Shown here: piece by piece, positions 1-7,764 of the stretch | Layout of the letters: the number at the start of each line of letters is the position of its first letter | How positions within the stretch are numbered: position 1 is the stretch's first letter | Assembly: GCA_934675625.1 (NCBI GenBank) | Contig: CAKURH010000047.1 | Location: 1 to 29,242, forward strand | Direction of reading: 5' to 3' | Source of the DNA: an uncultured Kiritimatiellota bacterium | GTDB lineage: Bacteria; Verrucomicrobiota; Kiritimatiellia; RFP12; UBA1067 | DNA length: 29,242 nt | Notes under the pieces: model-generated | Databases searched by the model: none | What the model was told of the DNA's origin: nothing | What the model saw: the letters and a program-made list of their open reading frames with translations, nothing else | Position numbers and translations under genes: made by a program

Positions 1-76
1 GGTGGGCTATAGTGGATTCGAACCACTGACCTCTTCCATGTCAAGGAAGCGCTCTAACCAACTGAGCTAATAGCCC
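1..76 (-). tRNA. tRNA-Val (anticodon GAC)
   Basis: Read on the minus strand, this folds as a standard cloverleaf. The 7-bp acceptor stem is GGGCTAT/ATAGCCC, the D arm is GCTC/GAGC, and the anticodon stem CTTCC/GGAAG encloses loop TTGACAT with anticodon GAC (valine, codons GUC/GUU). The T arm AGTGG-TTCGAAT-CCACT follows. The 5' end is at position 76. The 3' end reads discriminator A then CC at position 1, so the final A of an encoded CCA would lie just outside the window. Confidence 0.96.
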
Positions 77-88
77 TCAATGGCGTGT

Positions 89-118
89 AGTATATCAAAA
101 ATTCCCTCGTGCGCGCAA
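89..118 (-). promoter_or_regulatory. Probable promoter for tRNA-Val
   Basis: On the minus strand an extended -10 TGA-TATACT (-10 at 94-89) lies 12 bases upstream of the mature tRNA 5' end. A TTGCGC -35-like hexamer (118-113) lies 18 bases further upstream. Transcription would start within a few bases of the tRNA. The -35 element falls inside the preceding terminator hairpin, so the two signals are interleaved. Confidence 0.5.
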
Positions 119-121
119 GGG
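97..121 (-). terminator. Rho-independent terminator ending the scpA operon
   Basis: On the minus strand CCCTTG and CGAGGG (121-104) can pair as a 6-bp stem with one T-G wobble and a CGCGCA loop, followed at once by AATTTTTG. It lies 25 bases past the stop of the small membrane protein gene. It is the natural end for the scpA-scpB-lipoprotein transcript. Confidence 0.55.
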
Positions 122-145
122 GGTTTCGTAACTTTTTTCCAAAAC

Positions 146-382
146 TCAGAAAACGTAGAAGACAAGCCACAGGACGCCGAGGATGGCGGCAATGAACAGG
201 AACCGCCGCTGGCGGAAGCGCGCCTCCTCCTGATGCACCGTGCGCCCGAACGTGCTCATGCCGCCGCCTGAAATGTAGTGCAGGAGCTTGCCGTAGGCGC
301 TGCGGTAGTCCGCGAGAATCCACGGCGTGTGCGAGCGCGTGTAGGCATGTTTCGCCGGAATCTCGGAGAGATGAACGGCCAT
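146..382 (-). CDS. Small tail-anchored membrane protein of unknown function
   Basis: This is a 78-residue protein I do not recognise. Residues 1-60 are polar, with a basic stretch ending RFRQRR at 55-60. Residues 61-78 are a single hydrophobic segment (FLFIAAILGVLWLVFYVF) reaching the C-terminus. By the positive-inside rule this suggests a C-terminally anchored protein with a cytoplasmic N-terminus. Its ATG follows directly on the TAA of the LysM lipoprotein gene (TAAATG), so it is probably translated by coupling and may work with that envelope protein. A shorter product starting at Met42 is also possible. A terminator follows it. Confidence 0.6.
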   Translation of the reverse strand: MAVHLSEIPAKHAYTRSHTPWILADYRSAYGKLLHYISGGGMSTFGRTVHQEEARFRQRRFLFIAAILGVLWLVFYVF

Positions 383-1366
383 TTACGGCAGCGTGATCGT
401 CTGGCCCGCGCGGACGCGGCCATCGTTCGAGATGAGCGCCTTGTTCGCGTCGCGAATCTGCCGCCACGCCGAAACGCGCCCGTAGAAGCGCAGCGCAATC
501 TTGTAGAGCGTGTCGCCCTCCTGCACGACGTAGGTCAACGGGCGCCGCGCCTTCTCCGCCGCCGCACGCTCAGCCGCCGCGCGCGCCTCCTCGTCATGCA
601 GCGCCTGCGCCGCCGCACGCCGCGCGACGTCCTCGGCCGTTTGCTTCGGCAACAGCGACGGCCCGCCCGACGTCTCGTCCGCCTCCTCGGCCTTCAGCGC
701 CGCAACCTCACGCGCCGTCACATCCGTACGAGAAGCCGACTCCTCATCCTCCTCGTCCAAGAGCGTCTTCACGTCCACAGCCGTCCGACGCGCCGTCGAT
801 TCGCCCGCGTCGGCCCCTTTCACGGCGGCGACCAGCCGCGTATGCTCGCCGTCGAGCGTTCGGAATTTCTCGCGCTCTTCTGCCAGCAGCCTTTCCGCCG
901 TCGCCGCGCGCGTTTCCGCCGCCTTCAGCTCCTTGCGCAGCGAGTCGATCTCTTTCGCAAAAGCCTCGTCGCCCAGCCCCCGGTTCTTCTCCATCCATTC
1001 GCGCGCGAGTTCGCGCTCGCAAATCGCAAGCCGATCCTTCGCGAGCGGTGCCTTGTCGCTGTCAGGCCGCTGCATCAGGAACTCGCGGTAGGCGCAGTAC
1101 GCCTCCAGATAGTCCTTCTTCGTGTCCTGCATGAGGCAGGCGTACTGGAAGCGCGCGGCGGAATTGGCCGGCGACTTGCGGATCGCCTTCGCAAATCCCT
1201 TCGCGGCGGCGTCCAGCCGACCGGCGCGGTAGTCCGCGAGCGCGGCACGGTAAGTCCCGTCCTCGCGTTCGAGCGCGAGATCCTGCCGCTCCCGCACGTA
1301 GTCACACGCCGTCAGGCTCGTCAGAGCCATCAGCGCCACCGTCGTCTTCAGCGTCTTCGCCTTCAT
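383..1366 (-). CDS. LysM-domain lipoprotein with TPR-like and coiled-coil regions
   Basis: The predicted product has 327 residues. A basic N-terminus and hydrophobic stretch end in the lipobox LTAC, with the lipidated Cys at about residue 21. A TPR-like helical region (about 30-95) follows, then a charged coiled coil (about 115-175), an Ala/Glu-rich linker and a C-terminal LysM domain (about 279-327) with the typical YVVQEGDTLYKIALRFYG core. LysM domains bind peptidoglycan, so the protein probably ties a membrane to the wall or organises an envelope complex. I chose the start at 1366 because an AGGAG lies about 10 bases upstream. ATG at 1375 or 1387 would also give a signal peptide. The gene starts inside the 3' end of scpB, overlapping it by 65 bases in another frame. 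Confidence 0.82.
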   Translation of the reverse strand: MKAKTLKTTVALMALTSLTACDYVRERQDLALEREDGTYRAALADYRAGRLDAAAKGFAKAIRKSPANSAARFQYACLMQDTKKDYLEAYCAYREFLMQRPDSDKAPLAKDRLAICERELAREWMEKNRGLGDEAFAKEIDSLRKELKAAETRAATAERLLAEEREKFRTLDGEHTRLVAAVKGADAGESTARRTAVDVKTLLDEEDEESASRTDVTAREVAALKAEEADETSGGPSLLPKQTAEDVARRAAAQALHDEEARAAAERAAAEKARRPLTYVVQEGDTLYKIALRFYGRVSAWRQIRDANKALISNDGRVRAGQTITLP

Positions 1367-2270
1367 CTTCTTCATTCTCCTCTTCATCACCTTCGCTGTC
1401 TTCATCGTCATCCTCGTCGTCGAACTCGTCCGGCGTGTCGTCGATGAAGAAATCGTCGTCGTTCGCCGCCGCCTCGGCGTCATCTGTCTCGCCGGCCACG
1501 GCCGGCGACGCATCTTCTTCGGCGACCGAAACATCAACAACTGCCGTCTCGGTCGACTCTGTCGTCTCGGCAACCTCTTCGGTCGCCGCCGGTTTCTCGG
1601 TCGCTTTCTCGACGGCCTCCGCCGACTTCGGCGGCTCCGGCTTCTTGTAGGACGCCGCCTTCTGCTTCGGGTTCGACCGCTGGAGCGTCGGGTCGAGTTC
1701 GTTCAGCTGCTGGAGCGACGCGAGTCCGAAGTGCTCCAAAAAGAGCGGCGTCGTGCCGTAGAGGAACGGATGCCCCGGCAGTTCGGACTTGCCGACGAGA
1801 CGGACGAGCTGAAGATCCATCAGCGTCTTGATGTTCGCCGAGACATCCACGCCACGAATCGCCTCGATCTCGCTTTTCGTGAGCGGCTGGCGATAGGCGA
1901 CGATCGCCAGCGTCTCCAACGAGGCGCGGCCGAGCCGGTTCGGACGATCCATCTTCAGCAGCGCGCGCACGTACCGCCCGCAGCTCGGCACCGACTGGAG
2001 GCGATACGCCCCGCCCGTGCAGACGAGCTGAAAGCCGCAGCCCGCGACCTCCAGCGCCTTCTCCAGTCCGCGCAGAGCCTCGGCAATCTCCTTGGACGTG
2101 CAGGTGCGGTACACGTCCATGACCTCCTTGTTCTCGCCCGCCTCCGCCTCGACGGCGCGCACGGCCTCACGCAGATCCGTCGCCGTCAGCGGCGTCTCGC
2201 TCGCGAAGAGCAACGCGCCGACAATCTCCTGCAGGGACTGCGGCAGCGGTATCTTCACCTCGTCACTCAT
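1302..2270 (-). CDS. scpB: Segregation and condensation protein B
   Basis: ScpB pairs with ScpA and SMC in the bacterial condensin that compacts and separates chromosomes. The 322-residue product has two winged-helix domains (about 1-185). The second includes the family signature around LETLAIVAYRQPLTKSEIEA (119-138) and the SELPGHPFLYGTT segment (162-174). Family members are usually near 200 residues. Here a tail of roughly 110 residues is added: Lys/Pro/Glu-rich from about 200, then almost pure Asp/Glu near the end. The ATG at 2270 gives MSDEVKIPLP and an 8-base overlap with the scpA stop. The acidic tail is also the stretch overlapped by the next gene's start. Confidence 0.93.
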   Translation of the reverse strand: MSDEVKIPLPQSLQEIVGALLFASETPLTATDLREAVRAVEAEAGENKEVMDVYRTCTSKEIAEALRGLEKALEVAGCGFQLVCTGGAYRLQSVPSCGRYVRALLKMDRPNRLGRASLETLAIVAYRQPLTKSEIEAIRGVDVSANIKTLMDLQLVRLVGKSELPGHPFLYGTTPLFLEHFGLASLQQLNELDPTLQRSNPKQKAASYKKPEPPKSAEAVEKATEKPAATEEVAETTESTETAVVDVSVAEEDASPAVAGETDDAEAAANDDDFFIDDTPDEFDDEDDDEDSEGDEEENEEDEGEDAEDDGGADGSDEPDGV

Positions 2271-3066
2271 AGTCGTCCGGTTTCTCCAAAGGCTTGTCGT
2301 CCGGCTCCTCACGGGACGGCAGGATCGTGATCTCGTGGAACGCCGCGTTCTGGTAGATGATGACGCGGTGCTGGCGGAGGAGCTCCAGCAACGCGAGGAA
2401 GGTCACGATGATCTCGCCCTTCGGCGCGTTCTCGGGGTCGAACAGCGACGTGAAGGCGACCTGCCCCTCCTGGCGCGTCCGCGTCAGCACGTAGTCCATC
2501 TTGTCGGGGACGGAGAAGCGGATGCCCTTCAGCTCCTCGTGCGGCATCTCGTTCGCCCGCGCGACGACCTCCTGGAACGCCGTCAGGAGGTCATAGAGGT
2601 CGAGGTTCACCAAGGCGCCTTTCGCGTCCGCCGCCGTCTTCTCAAACTTGGGCCGCCCGCCGCCGTAGTCGAACGCATTGGCGGCGAATGCCTCCATCCG
2701 CTCCAACCGCAGCGCGGCGTCCTTGAACTTCTTATATTCGACAAGCTGCCGCACGAGGTCGAGGCGCGGATCGACCCATTCCTCGTCGCCGTCCTCGTTC
2801 CCGATGCGCCGCGAGACCGGCAGGAGCATGCGCGACTTGATGACCATCAGCGTCGCCGCCATCACGATGAACTCGCCGGCGATGTCGAGGTTGAGCCGCC
2901 GCGCATCCTCGATGAACTTCATGTATTCCGTCGTGATGCGCTCGATCGGAATGTCGTAGATGTCGAGCTCTTCGCGACGAATCAAATAGAGCAAAAGGTC
3001 AAGCGGACCCTCGAAAACGTCCAGATTGACCTTGTACTCATCCGCAAAAAGCTGTTCCTGCGCCAT
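2263..3066 (-). CDS. scpA: Segregation and condensation protein A (kleisin)
   Basis: ScpA is the kleisin bridging the SMC heads and binding ScpB. The 267-residue product has the ScpA N-terminal signature VFEGPLDLLLYLIRREELDI (18-37), the IVMAATLMVIKSRMLLP helix characteristic of the family, and a C-terminal winged helix (about 200-260). The length is normal. The ATG at 3066 lies only 8 bases downstream of an extended -10 element, so a leaderless or nearly leaderless transcript is likely. The same gene is also reachable by readthrough from the response regulator, whose stop lies 9 bases upstream. It overlaps scpB by 8 bases. Confidence 0.95.
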   Translation of the reverse strand: MAQEQLFADEYKVNLDVFEGPLDLLLYLIRREELDIYDIPIERITTEYMKFIEDARRLNLDIAGEFIVMAATLMVIKSRMLLPVSRRIGNEDGDEEWVDPRLDLVRQLVEYKKFKDAALRLERMEAFAANAFDYGGGRPKFEKTAADAKGALVNLDLYDLLTAFQEVVARANEMPHEELKGIRFSVPDKMDYVLTRTRQEGQVAFTSLFDPENAPKGEIIVTFLALLELLRQHRVIIYQNAAFHEITILPSREEPDDKPLEKPDDYE

Positions 3067-3074
3067 AAGGGCAA

Positions 3075-3104
3075 ATTATACCAAAAAACCGCGCTTGGAG
3101 GCAA
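3075..3104 (-). promoter_or_regulatory. Promoter ahead of scpA
   Basis: The minus strand reads TTGCCT (3104-3099), an 18-base spacer, then TGG-TATAAT with the -10 at 3080-3075. The ATG of scpA is at 3066. Initiation about 7 bases past the -10 would fall at or within 2-3 bases of the ATG. The promoter lies in the last codons of the response-regulator gene. Confidence 0.6.
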
Positions 3105-3687
3105 GGGAGACGGCCTCGGCGCGATCGGACGCGCCCAACTTGAAAAACGAACGCTTCAGGTGCATTTTCACGCTGTTTTCGCTAATGCCGAGCGTTGCGC
3201 CAATCTCGCGGTTGCCAAGCCCCTGCGCCGCGAGCTTGAGAACGTCCGTCTCGCGCGGCGAAAGGCCCTTCGCGCCCTTGCGCGTCTCGTAGATGCGGCG
3301 CACCTCGTCCGTCATGAAGACCTCGCCCGCCAGGGCCGAGCGGATCGCCGCGACAATCGTCTCGATGGGCGACTCCTTCATCACGTAGCCGAGCGCGCCC
3401 TCCTCGATGGCGCGGTAGACGTCCTCTTCCGTGTCGGACGTCGTCAGCATCACGACGCGCGCCTTCGGCTCGACCGCCAAAATCTCCTTCAAGGCCTCAA
3501 TGCCGTTCAGGTCGGGCATCCGCACGTCCAAGAGCGTGACGTCGGGCTGCGTCTCGCGCACAAAGTCCGCCGCGCCGCGTCCGCCGCCATATTCGCCGGC
3601 GAACGCGAAATCGGGCTCGGCCTCGATCAGGTACCGAAGCCCCGCCCGCACGACCACATGGTCGTCAATGATTGCCACTCGTATCAT
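3076..3687 (-). CDS. NarL/FixJ-family response regulator
   Basis: This is a 203-residue two-component response regulator. The receiver domain (1-120) has the acidic pair D8-D9, phospho-acceptor D54 in LLDVRMPD, T82 and K104. The C-terminal LuxR-type helix-turn-helix (about 141-203) contains LSPRETDVLKLAAQGLGNREIG and the recognition helix NSVKMHLKRSFFKL. It should bind DNA when phosphorylated. No histidine kinase is in the window, so it is an orphan here. The start at 3687 (MIRVAIIDDH) is set by homology. The gene is 10 bases downstream of tsaE and has no strong Shine-Dalgarno, so it probably depends on operon transcription. Confidence 0.93.
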   Translation of the reverse strand: MIRVAIIDDHVVVRAGLRYLIEAEPDFAFAGEYGGGRGAADFVRETQPDVTLLDVRMPDLNGIEALKEILAVEPKARVVMLTTSDTEEDVYRAIEEGALGYVMKESPIETIVAAIRSALAGEVFMTDEVRRIYETRKGAKGLSPRETDVLKLAAQGLGNREIGATLGISENSVKMHLKRSFFKLGASDRAEAVSLASKRGFLV

Positions 3688-3697
3688 GTCTGTTCGT

Positions 3698-4117
3698 TCA
3701 TTCGTTAAAGACCAGTCGGCGGCGCTCGTCGCCGTCCAGATGCGTGAAGACGATGTGCTTGGCCGTTGGCGGGATGAGCGAGCCCGCCCGCTCCGGCCAT
3801 TCGACCACGAGAATCGCGCCCTCGGCCAAGTAGTCCTCCCACCCAATCGCCAGCACATCGTCCTCCGAGTGAAGGCGGTAGAGATCCATGTGGACGAGGA
3901 GGGCTCCGCCCCGATGCTCCTGCACGAGGCAGAAGGTCGGGGACGTGACGCGCCCGGCGACGCCGAGCGCGGCGGCGAGCCCTTGCGTGAACGTCGTCTT
4001 GCCCGCGCCAAGGTCGCCTTCGAGACAGACGACATCGCCCGGCCTCAGTTCGGACGCGAACTGCCGCGCGAGCGCCCACGTCTCCTCAACGGAGTTGACC
4101 TCAAAGACACCCGTCAT
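3698..4117 (-). CDS. tsaE: tRNA t6A37 biosynthesis ATPase TsaE
   Basis: TsaE is the ATPase of the TsaBDE complex that makes threonylcarbamoyl-adenosine at tRNA position 37. The 139-residue product has the Walker A motif GDLGAGKTT (34-42), the TSPTF switch segment, HMDLYRL and the VVEWPER motif, all standard for the family, and normal length. It overlaps the preceding dehydrogenase gene by 17 bases. TsaE's product, t6A, is the substrate of the MtaB-like enzyme encoded at 14374-15591, so two steps of one tRNA modification are present. Confidence 0.95.
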   Translation of the reverse strand: MTGVFEVNSVEETWALARQFASELRPGDVVCLEGDLGAGKTTFTQGLAAALGVAGRVTSPTFCLVQEHRGGALLVHMDLYRLHSEDDVLAIGWEDYLAEGAILVVEWPERAGSLIPPTAKHIVFTHLDGDERRRLVFNE

Positions 4118-5096
4118 CTTTCAGTTCCGTGAAGCACCGTTTCATGTAATCGCGCGAAAACGCAGACGAATGCGGCGTTCTGATCAGATTCGGCGGCAAC
4201 AGTGCGGGGTCTGTCCCCAGAATCGTGGGGTCTGTCCCCACGTTTTGGCGGGGTCTGTCCCCACGTTTGCCGGGGTCTGTCCCCACAATTTTCTGCAATG
4301 GGCCGGGCTCTGACAGGAAGACGTCCAGATACGCCCCGGCGAGACGCCCCGTCCGCAAGGCCTCCACAAGTGCCGGCTCGTCAATCGCGTTGCCGCGCCC
4401 GACGTTGATGACGACCGCGCGACGCGGCAGCTTCCGCAGCCGCGCCCGCGAGAGAAAGTTGTCCGTCCCCGTGTCGCTCGGCAGGGCGAGAACCAGCCAG
4501 TCCGCCGTCTTCAAGGCCGCATCGAGGTCGGCGAGGTTGCGGCGCCGAAACCCCTTCACCGCGACGCCAAGGGCCTCCAGCTTGCGCCCAATCGCCTGTC
4601 CGACGCGCCCGTAGCCGACGACCACGGCCTGCGTCCCGGACACCGTAAAGCACCGGTCGCTCAGTTCCGCGCGCGGCCAGTTCGGCACAGCCGGTTTCTG
4701 CGACCCGCCATAGCCCGCGAAATCACGGACGGCGAAGAAGCCGCGCGCCCATGCGAGGACGAACGCCGCGACCGTCTCGGACATGATCGCGCCGTGGAAG
4801 CGTCCGAAATGGAGCGTGACGCCCTTCGGCGCCTCCAGCGAGACAAGTTCGCGTCCCGCCCCCGGCGTCGCCAGCATTTTCAGCTTCGACGCGCGCGCGA
4901 ACCACTCCTTCTTGAAATGCCACGTGAGGACGTGCGTCGCCTGCGGCAGCTGCCGCAGAAACACCGCTTCCGTGCGCGCGCGGACGATGCGGCTCCCCGC
5001 CGGAACGAGCGTCTTCAGAAAGCGAAGCGCCTCCGCATCCACGCGAAAGCACTTCTCCGGCCATTCGAGCCAGACGAGGTAAAGATTACTTCTCAT
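4101..5096 (-). CDS. D-isomer-specific 2-hydroxyacid dehydrogenase with a repeat-derived insertion
   Basis: The product has 331 residues and is an NAD(P)-dependent oxidoreductase acting on a 2-hydroxy or 2-keto acid; the exact substrate cannot be told. The dinucleotide motif is GYGRVG (161-166). The family catalytic triad is visible as R234 (NVGRGN), E263 (LSEP) and H309 (TPHSS). The gap from Glu to His is 46 residues, against about 18 in relatives I know. The excess (about 270-298) is encoded by four tandem GGGGTCTGTCCCC palindromes, read mostly as GTDP. The insertion keeps the frame and falls in a loop between catalytic residues, so activity may survive. The gene overlaps the acyl-CoA ligase stop by 11 bases. 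Confidence 0.85.
   Translation of the reverse strand: MRSNLYLVWLEWPEKCFRVDAEALRFLKTLVPAGSRIVRARTEAVFLRQLPQATHVLTWHFKKEWFARASKLKMLATPGAGRELVSLEAPKGVTLHFGRFHGAIMSETVAAFVLAWARGFFAVRDFAGYGGSQKPAVPNWPRAELSDRCFTVSGTQAVVVGYGRVGQAIGRKLEALGVAVKGFRRRNLADLDAALKTADWLVLALPSDTGTDNFLSRARLRKLPRRAVVINVGRGNAIDEPALVEALRTGRLAGAYLDVFLSEPGPLQKIVGTDPGKRGDRPRQNVGTDPTILGTDPALLPPNLIRTPHSSAFSRDYMKRCFTELKDDGCL
4206..4284 (-). repeat. Cluster of four GGGGTCTGTCCCC palindromic repeats inside a coding sequence
   Basis: Four exact copies of the 13-mer GGGGTCTGTCCCC lie at 4206-4218, 4227-4239, 4250-4262 and 4272-4284, at intervals of 21, 23 and 22 bases. Each is an inverted repeat (GGGG/CCCC around TCTGT, 5 bp in copy 2). 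Read on the gene strand, three copies encode GTDP. The copy at 4250 is out of phase and encodes GDRP, and the 22 and 23 spacings cancel so the frame recovers. The same 13-mer recurs at 14407. Confidence 0.9.
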
Positions 5097-6765
5097 CCAG
5101 CGCCCCCTTGTAGGCGACGCGCTTGACCTTGCCGATAGACGTGCGCACGAGCGGTTCCTTCGCGCAGACGACCTTGCGGACGCGCTTGTAGTCGGCGAGT
5201 TCGGCGCACCGCTCCTGCGCGTGCTTGACGGCGAACTTCTCGACCTCCTCCCACGCGGGCAGCTGGCCGCCGTTGCGATCCTTGAACCAGTCCTCGTTCG
5301 GATAGATGATCGCGCCGACCTTCTCGCCCGGATCCTCGCCCTGCGTGTAGCCGACGACGACGACGTCCGAAATGCACGGCTCCTTCGCAATCGTGTTCTC
5401 GACTTCCTCCGGGTAGATGTTCTTGCCCTCGCGGTTGACGATGAGGGCCTTCTTGCGTCCGCGAATCGTGATGAAGCCGTCCTCGTCCATCGACGCGAGG
5501 TCGCCCGTGCGGAACCAGAGGCCGCCCTTCCCGTCATCCTCGAACGCCTCGGCCGTCGCGTCGGGGTTGTGGAAGTAGCCCTGCATGACGATCGGGCCGC
5601 GCACCTGGATCTCGCCGACGCCCTGCTCGTTTCGGTCGGCGAGGCGCACCTCGATGCCGCCAATCGCGGGGCCGATCGTGCCGATCTTGATGACTTCGGG
5701 CGGACACACCGAGACGATCGGCGAGCATTCCGTGAGGCCGTAGCCCTCCAGAAAGCGCACGTGGATGCGCTTGAAGCACTCCATGACGGGACGCGGACAC
5801 GGCGCGCCGCCGGTGATGAAGAAGCGGAGGCGTCCGCCGAGTTTCAGCTTCACCATGTGCATGACGGGGCCGCGCAGGCCGACCTTCATGAGGAACTGCG
5901 CGAGCTTCGACTTCTGAAGGCCCGACTCGATCTTCTCGTGCAGCTTCTCCGCGAGGAGCGGCACCGCGCAGATGACGGTCGGCTTCAGATCGTGGATGTC
6001 CTGCCCGACCGTGCGGAGCGACTGGCAGAAGCACATCGACGCGCCCTTCATCATCGAGGCGATGAAGTTCGCCGAGAACGAGAAGGCGTGGAAGAGCGGC
6101 AGGACGACGAAGAACGAGTCCTTGTGCGTGACGGTTCCGAAGAGCTTGTAGGCCCCTTCGAGGTCGGCGATGAAGTTCCCGTGCGTCAGCATCGCGCCCT
6201 TCGGCTTGCCGGTCGTGCCCGACGTGTAGATGATGGACGCGATGTCCTCCGGCTTGGCGACGTGGTCGTCATACCACTTGCCGCCGCCCGCAAGCCGCAG
6301 GGACTCGTAGCCGACGACGTCGATGCGCCCGGCGATCTTCTGACCCGGATTGATGACGCCTCCGACGACGACGACCGCCCGCAGGTCGGGCAGGTCCTTC
6401 GCGATCAGCATCATCATCTTGAGATGCTGGGGGTCGGTCGTGACGACGCGCACCTCGGCGTCGCGCAGGATGTACGCAACCTCCTCGTTGTGCAGCTTCG
6501 GATCGATCGGCACGACCGAGACGCCCGTGCCGACCTGCGCGAGATAGGACTCGATCCACGTCGGGGAGTTCTGAAGGATGATCGCCGCGTTCTCGTCGCG
6601 CGGCTTCAGCCCGAAGCGCGTGCCGTAGCCCTCGGCAATCTCCCGCACGCCCTTCAGGGACGCGGCGTAGGAGCGCGTCTTCCAGGCGTTGTCCTCATGG
6701 TAGGTGAAGAGTTTCCCATTCGGGCGAATGTCCGCCCATTTCTCAATCAAACCGCGAATCGTCAT
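5086..6765 (-). CDS. Long-chain-fatty-acid-CoA ligase (AMP-forming)
   Basis: This is an ANL-superfamily enzyme of 559 residues that activates a fatty acid with ATP and CoA. The AMP-binding loop TSGTTGKPKG is at 181-190. Further motifs are GYGLTECSP, the TGDL hinge region with FITIRGRKKALI, and a C-terminal TSIGKVKR carrying the expected catalytic lysine. The length and order match FadD-type ligases rather than short acetyl-CoA synthetases. The ATG at 6765 follows an AAGGGA Shine-Dalgarno by about 8 bases; longer upstream frames are not needed. It is 49 bases downstream of the TIM-barrel lipoprotein gene and overlaps the dehydrogenase by 11 bases. Confidence 0.9.
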   Translation of the reverse strand: MTIRGLIEKWADIRPNGKLFTYHEDNAWKTRSYAASLKGVREIAEGYGTRFGLKPRDENAAIILQNSPTWIESYLAQVGTGVSVVPIDPKLHNEEVAYILRDAEVRVVTTDPQHLKMMMLIAKDLPDLRAVVVVGGVINPGQKIAGRIDVVGYESLRLAGGGKWYDDHVAKPEDIASIIYTSGTTGKPKGAMLTHGNFIADLEGAYKLFGTVTHKDSFFVVLPLFHAFSFSANFIASMMKGASMCFCQSLRTVGQDIHDLKPTVICAVPLLAEKLHEKIESGLQKSKLAQFLMKVGLRGPVMHMVKLKLGGRLRFFITGGAPCPRPVMECFKRIHVRFLEGYGLTECSPIVSVCPPEVIKIGTIGPAIGGIEVRLADRNEQGVGEIQVRGPIVMQGYFHNPDATAEAFEDDGKGGLWFRTGDLASMDEDGFITIRGRKKALIVNREGKNIYPEEVENTIAKEPCISDVVVVGYTQGEDPGEKVGAIIYPNEDWFKDRNGGQLPAWEEVEKFAVKHAQERCAELADYKRVRKVVCAKEPLVRTSIGKVKRVAYKGALDEK

Positions 6766-6814
6766 GTTTGAGTCCCTTCTGTTCCTGTGTTGACGCAAAT
6801 CGTTTTCAGCCTGT

Positions 6815-7726
6815 TCAGCGGCGCAAATCCCTGATTGCGCGCGCGATGTCGCCCGGCCGATCCGAGCCGGCCTCGCGTTCGACGACATAGTTTCCCTTGT
6901 AGCCCAAAGCCTCCAGCTCCGCGAGGAACGCCTCGCCGCCGACTTCGCCCTCTCCCCACGGCACCTCGTCGCCCCACGTGCCCGGCGTCTTCGTCGTGCG
7001 CGCGTCCTTGACGTGCACCTGCTTGATCCACGGCGCGAGCACGCGCACCGCCGCGCGCGGCTGGCCCTTCGCGTAGAGGATCATGTTCGCCGGATCGAAG
7101 TTGATGCCGACGCCCGGCACGCGCGGCAGGAACGCCGCAAGATCCTCGGCCGTCTCCTGCCCCGATTCGAGGATGAGCTCGACGCCGTACTTGCGGCACT
7201 CGTCACGCATCCACGTCACGCGCTCGACGAACTTCTTCAGGGCCTTCGGGTTCGACTCGTCGAGGAAGCCCGCATGCGTCGACATGTACGCGCAGCCAAG
7301 TTCCTGTGTCAGGCGCGCTCCCGCCGTCACGATCTTCTTGTTCGCCTCCCAGTGGCGGTCGGGCACGATGCCGCCCGTCTCGCGGATCGTGTCGAGCGTC
7401 GAGTAGTCCTCGCCGACCATGCCGATCATCGTGCACATGAGCACCCATTCGCCCTTCGCGACCTTCTCCTTCACGAACGCGAGCGCCGCCGCGTCCTCCG
7501 CCGCGCCATGCCGCCTGTCGGGCGCGATGAACGGCCCAAGCGCGAGGTGGATGCCCTTCACGTCGGCCTTCGCCATCTCGCGGGCGACCTCCTTCATCGG
7601 CAGACGCCAGCTCCAGCTGCAGACGCCGATGCGCTCGGCGGGAATCGCGACCCGCGACGGCGCCGAGACACAACCTGCCGCGAACAGGAGCGCGGCGAAC
7701 GAAAAGAACCTAATCAGCTTTTTCAT
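6815..7726 (-). CDS. Lipoprotein with AP-endonuclease-2 / sugar isomerase-epimerase TIM barrel
   Basis: This is a 303-residue protein with a lipoprotein signal (MKKLIRFFSF start, lipobox FAAGC, Cys19). The rest is a xylose-isomerase-like TIM barrel of the kind found in sugar phosphate isomerases and inosose/hydroxypyruvate isomerases. Candidate metal ligands are E187 (LESGQET), D211 (NFDPANM), H238 (VHVKDA) and E283 (VVERE). I infer a periplasmic or membrane-attached enzyme acting on a sugar or polyol; the substrate is unknown. It has its own extended -10 promoter 6 bases before the ATG. The next gene upstream encodes a lactonase-like propeller, so a shared carbohydrate role is possible. Confidence 0.8.
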   Translation of the reverse strand: MKKLIRFFSFAALLFAAGCVSAPSRVAIPAERIGVCSWSWRLPMKEVAREMAKADVKGIHLALGPFIAPDRRHGAAEDAAALAFVKEKVAKGEWVLMCTMIGMVGEDYSTLDTIRETGGIVPDRHWEANKKIVTAGARLTQELGCAYMSTHAGFLDESNPKALKKFVERVTWMRDECRKYGVELILESGQETAEDLAAFLPRVPGVGINFDPANMILYAKGQPRAAVRVLAPWIKQVHVKDARTTKTPGTWGDEVPWGEGEVGGEAFLAELEALGYKGNYVVEREAGSDRPGDIARAIRDLRR

Positions 7727-7732
7727 GCGGGA

Positions 7733-7741
7733 ATTATATCA
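7733..7741 (-). promoter_or_regulatory. Extended -10 promoter of the TIM-barrel lipoprotein gene
   Basis: The minus strand reads TGATATAAT (7741-7733), and the ATG starts at 7726, only 6 bases beyond the -10. A transcript would begin at or next to the start codon. The best -35 candidate, TTTCGC at 7761-7756 with a 17-base spacer, is weak. Confidence 0.5.
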
Positions 7742-7764
7742 TGAAACGGGCGCGAGCGAAAGGG

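Noticed and set aside
4206..4284. Possible small CRISPR array
   Set aside because: Repeats are 13 bases with 8-10 base spacers, inside a coding frame, and no cas genes are present.
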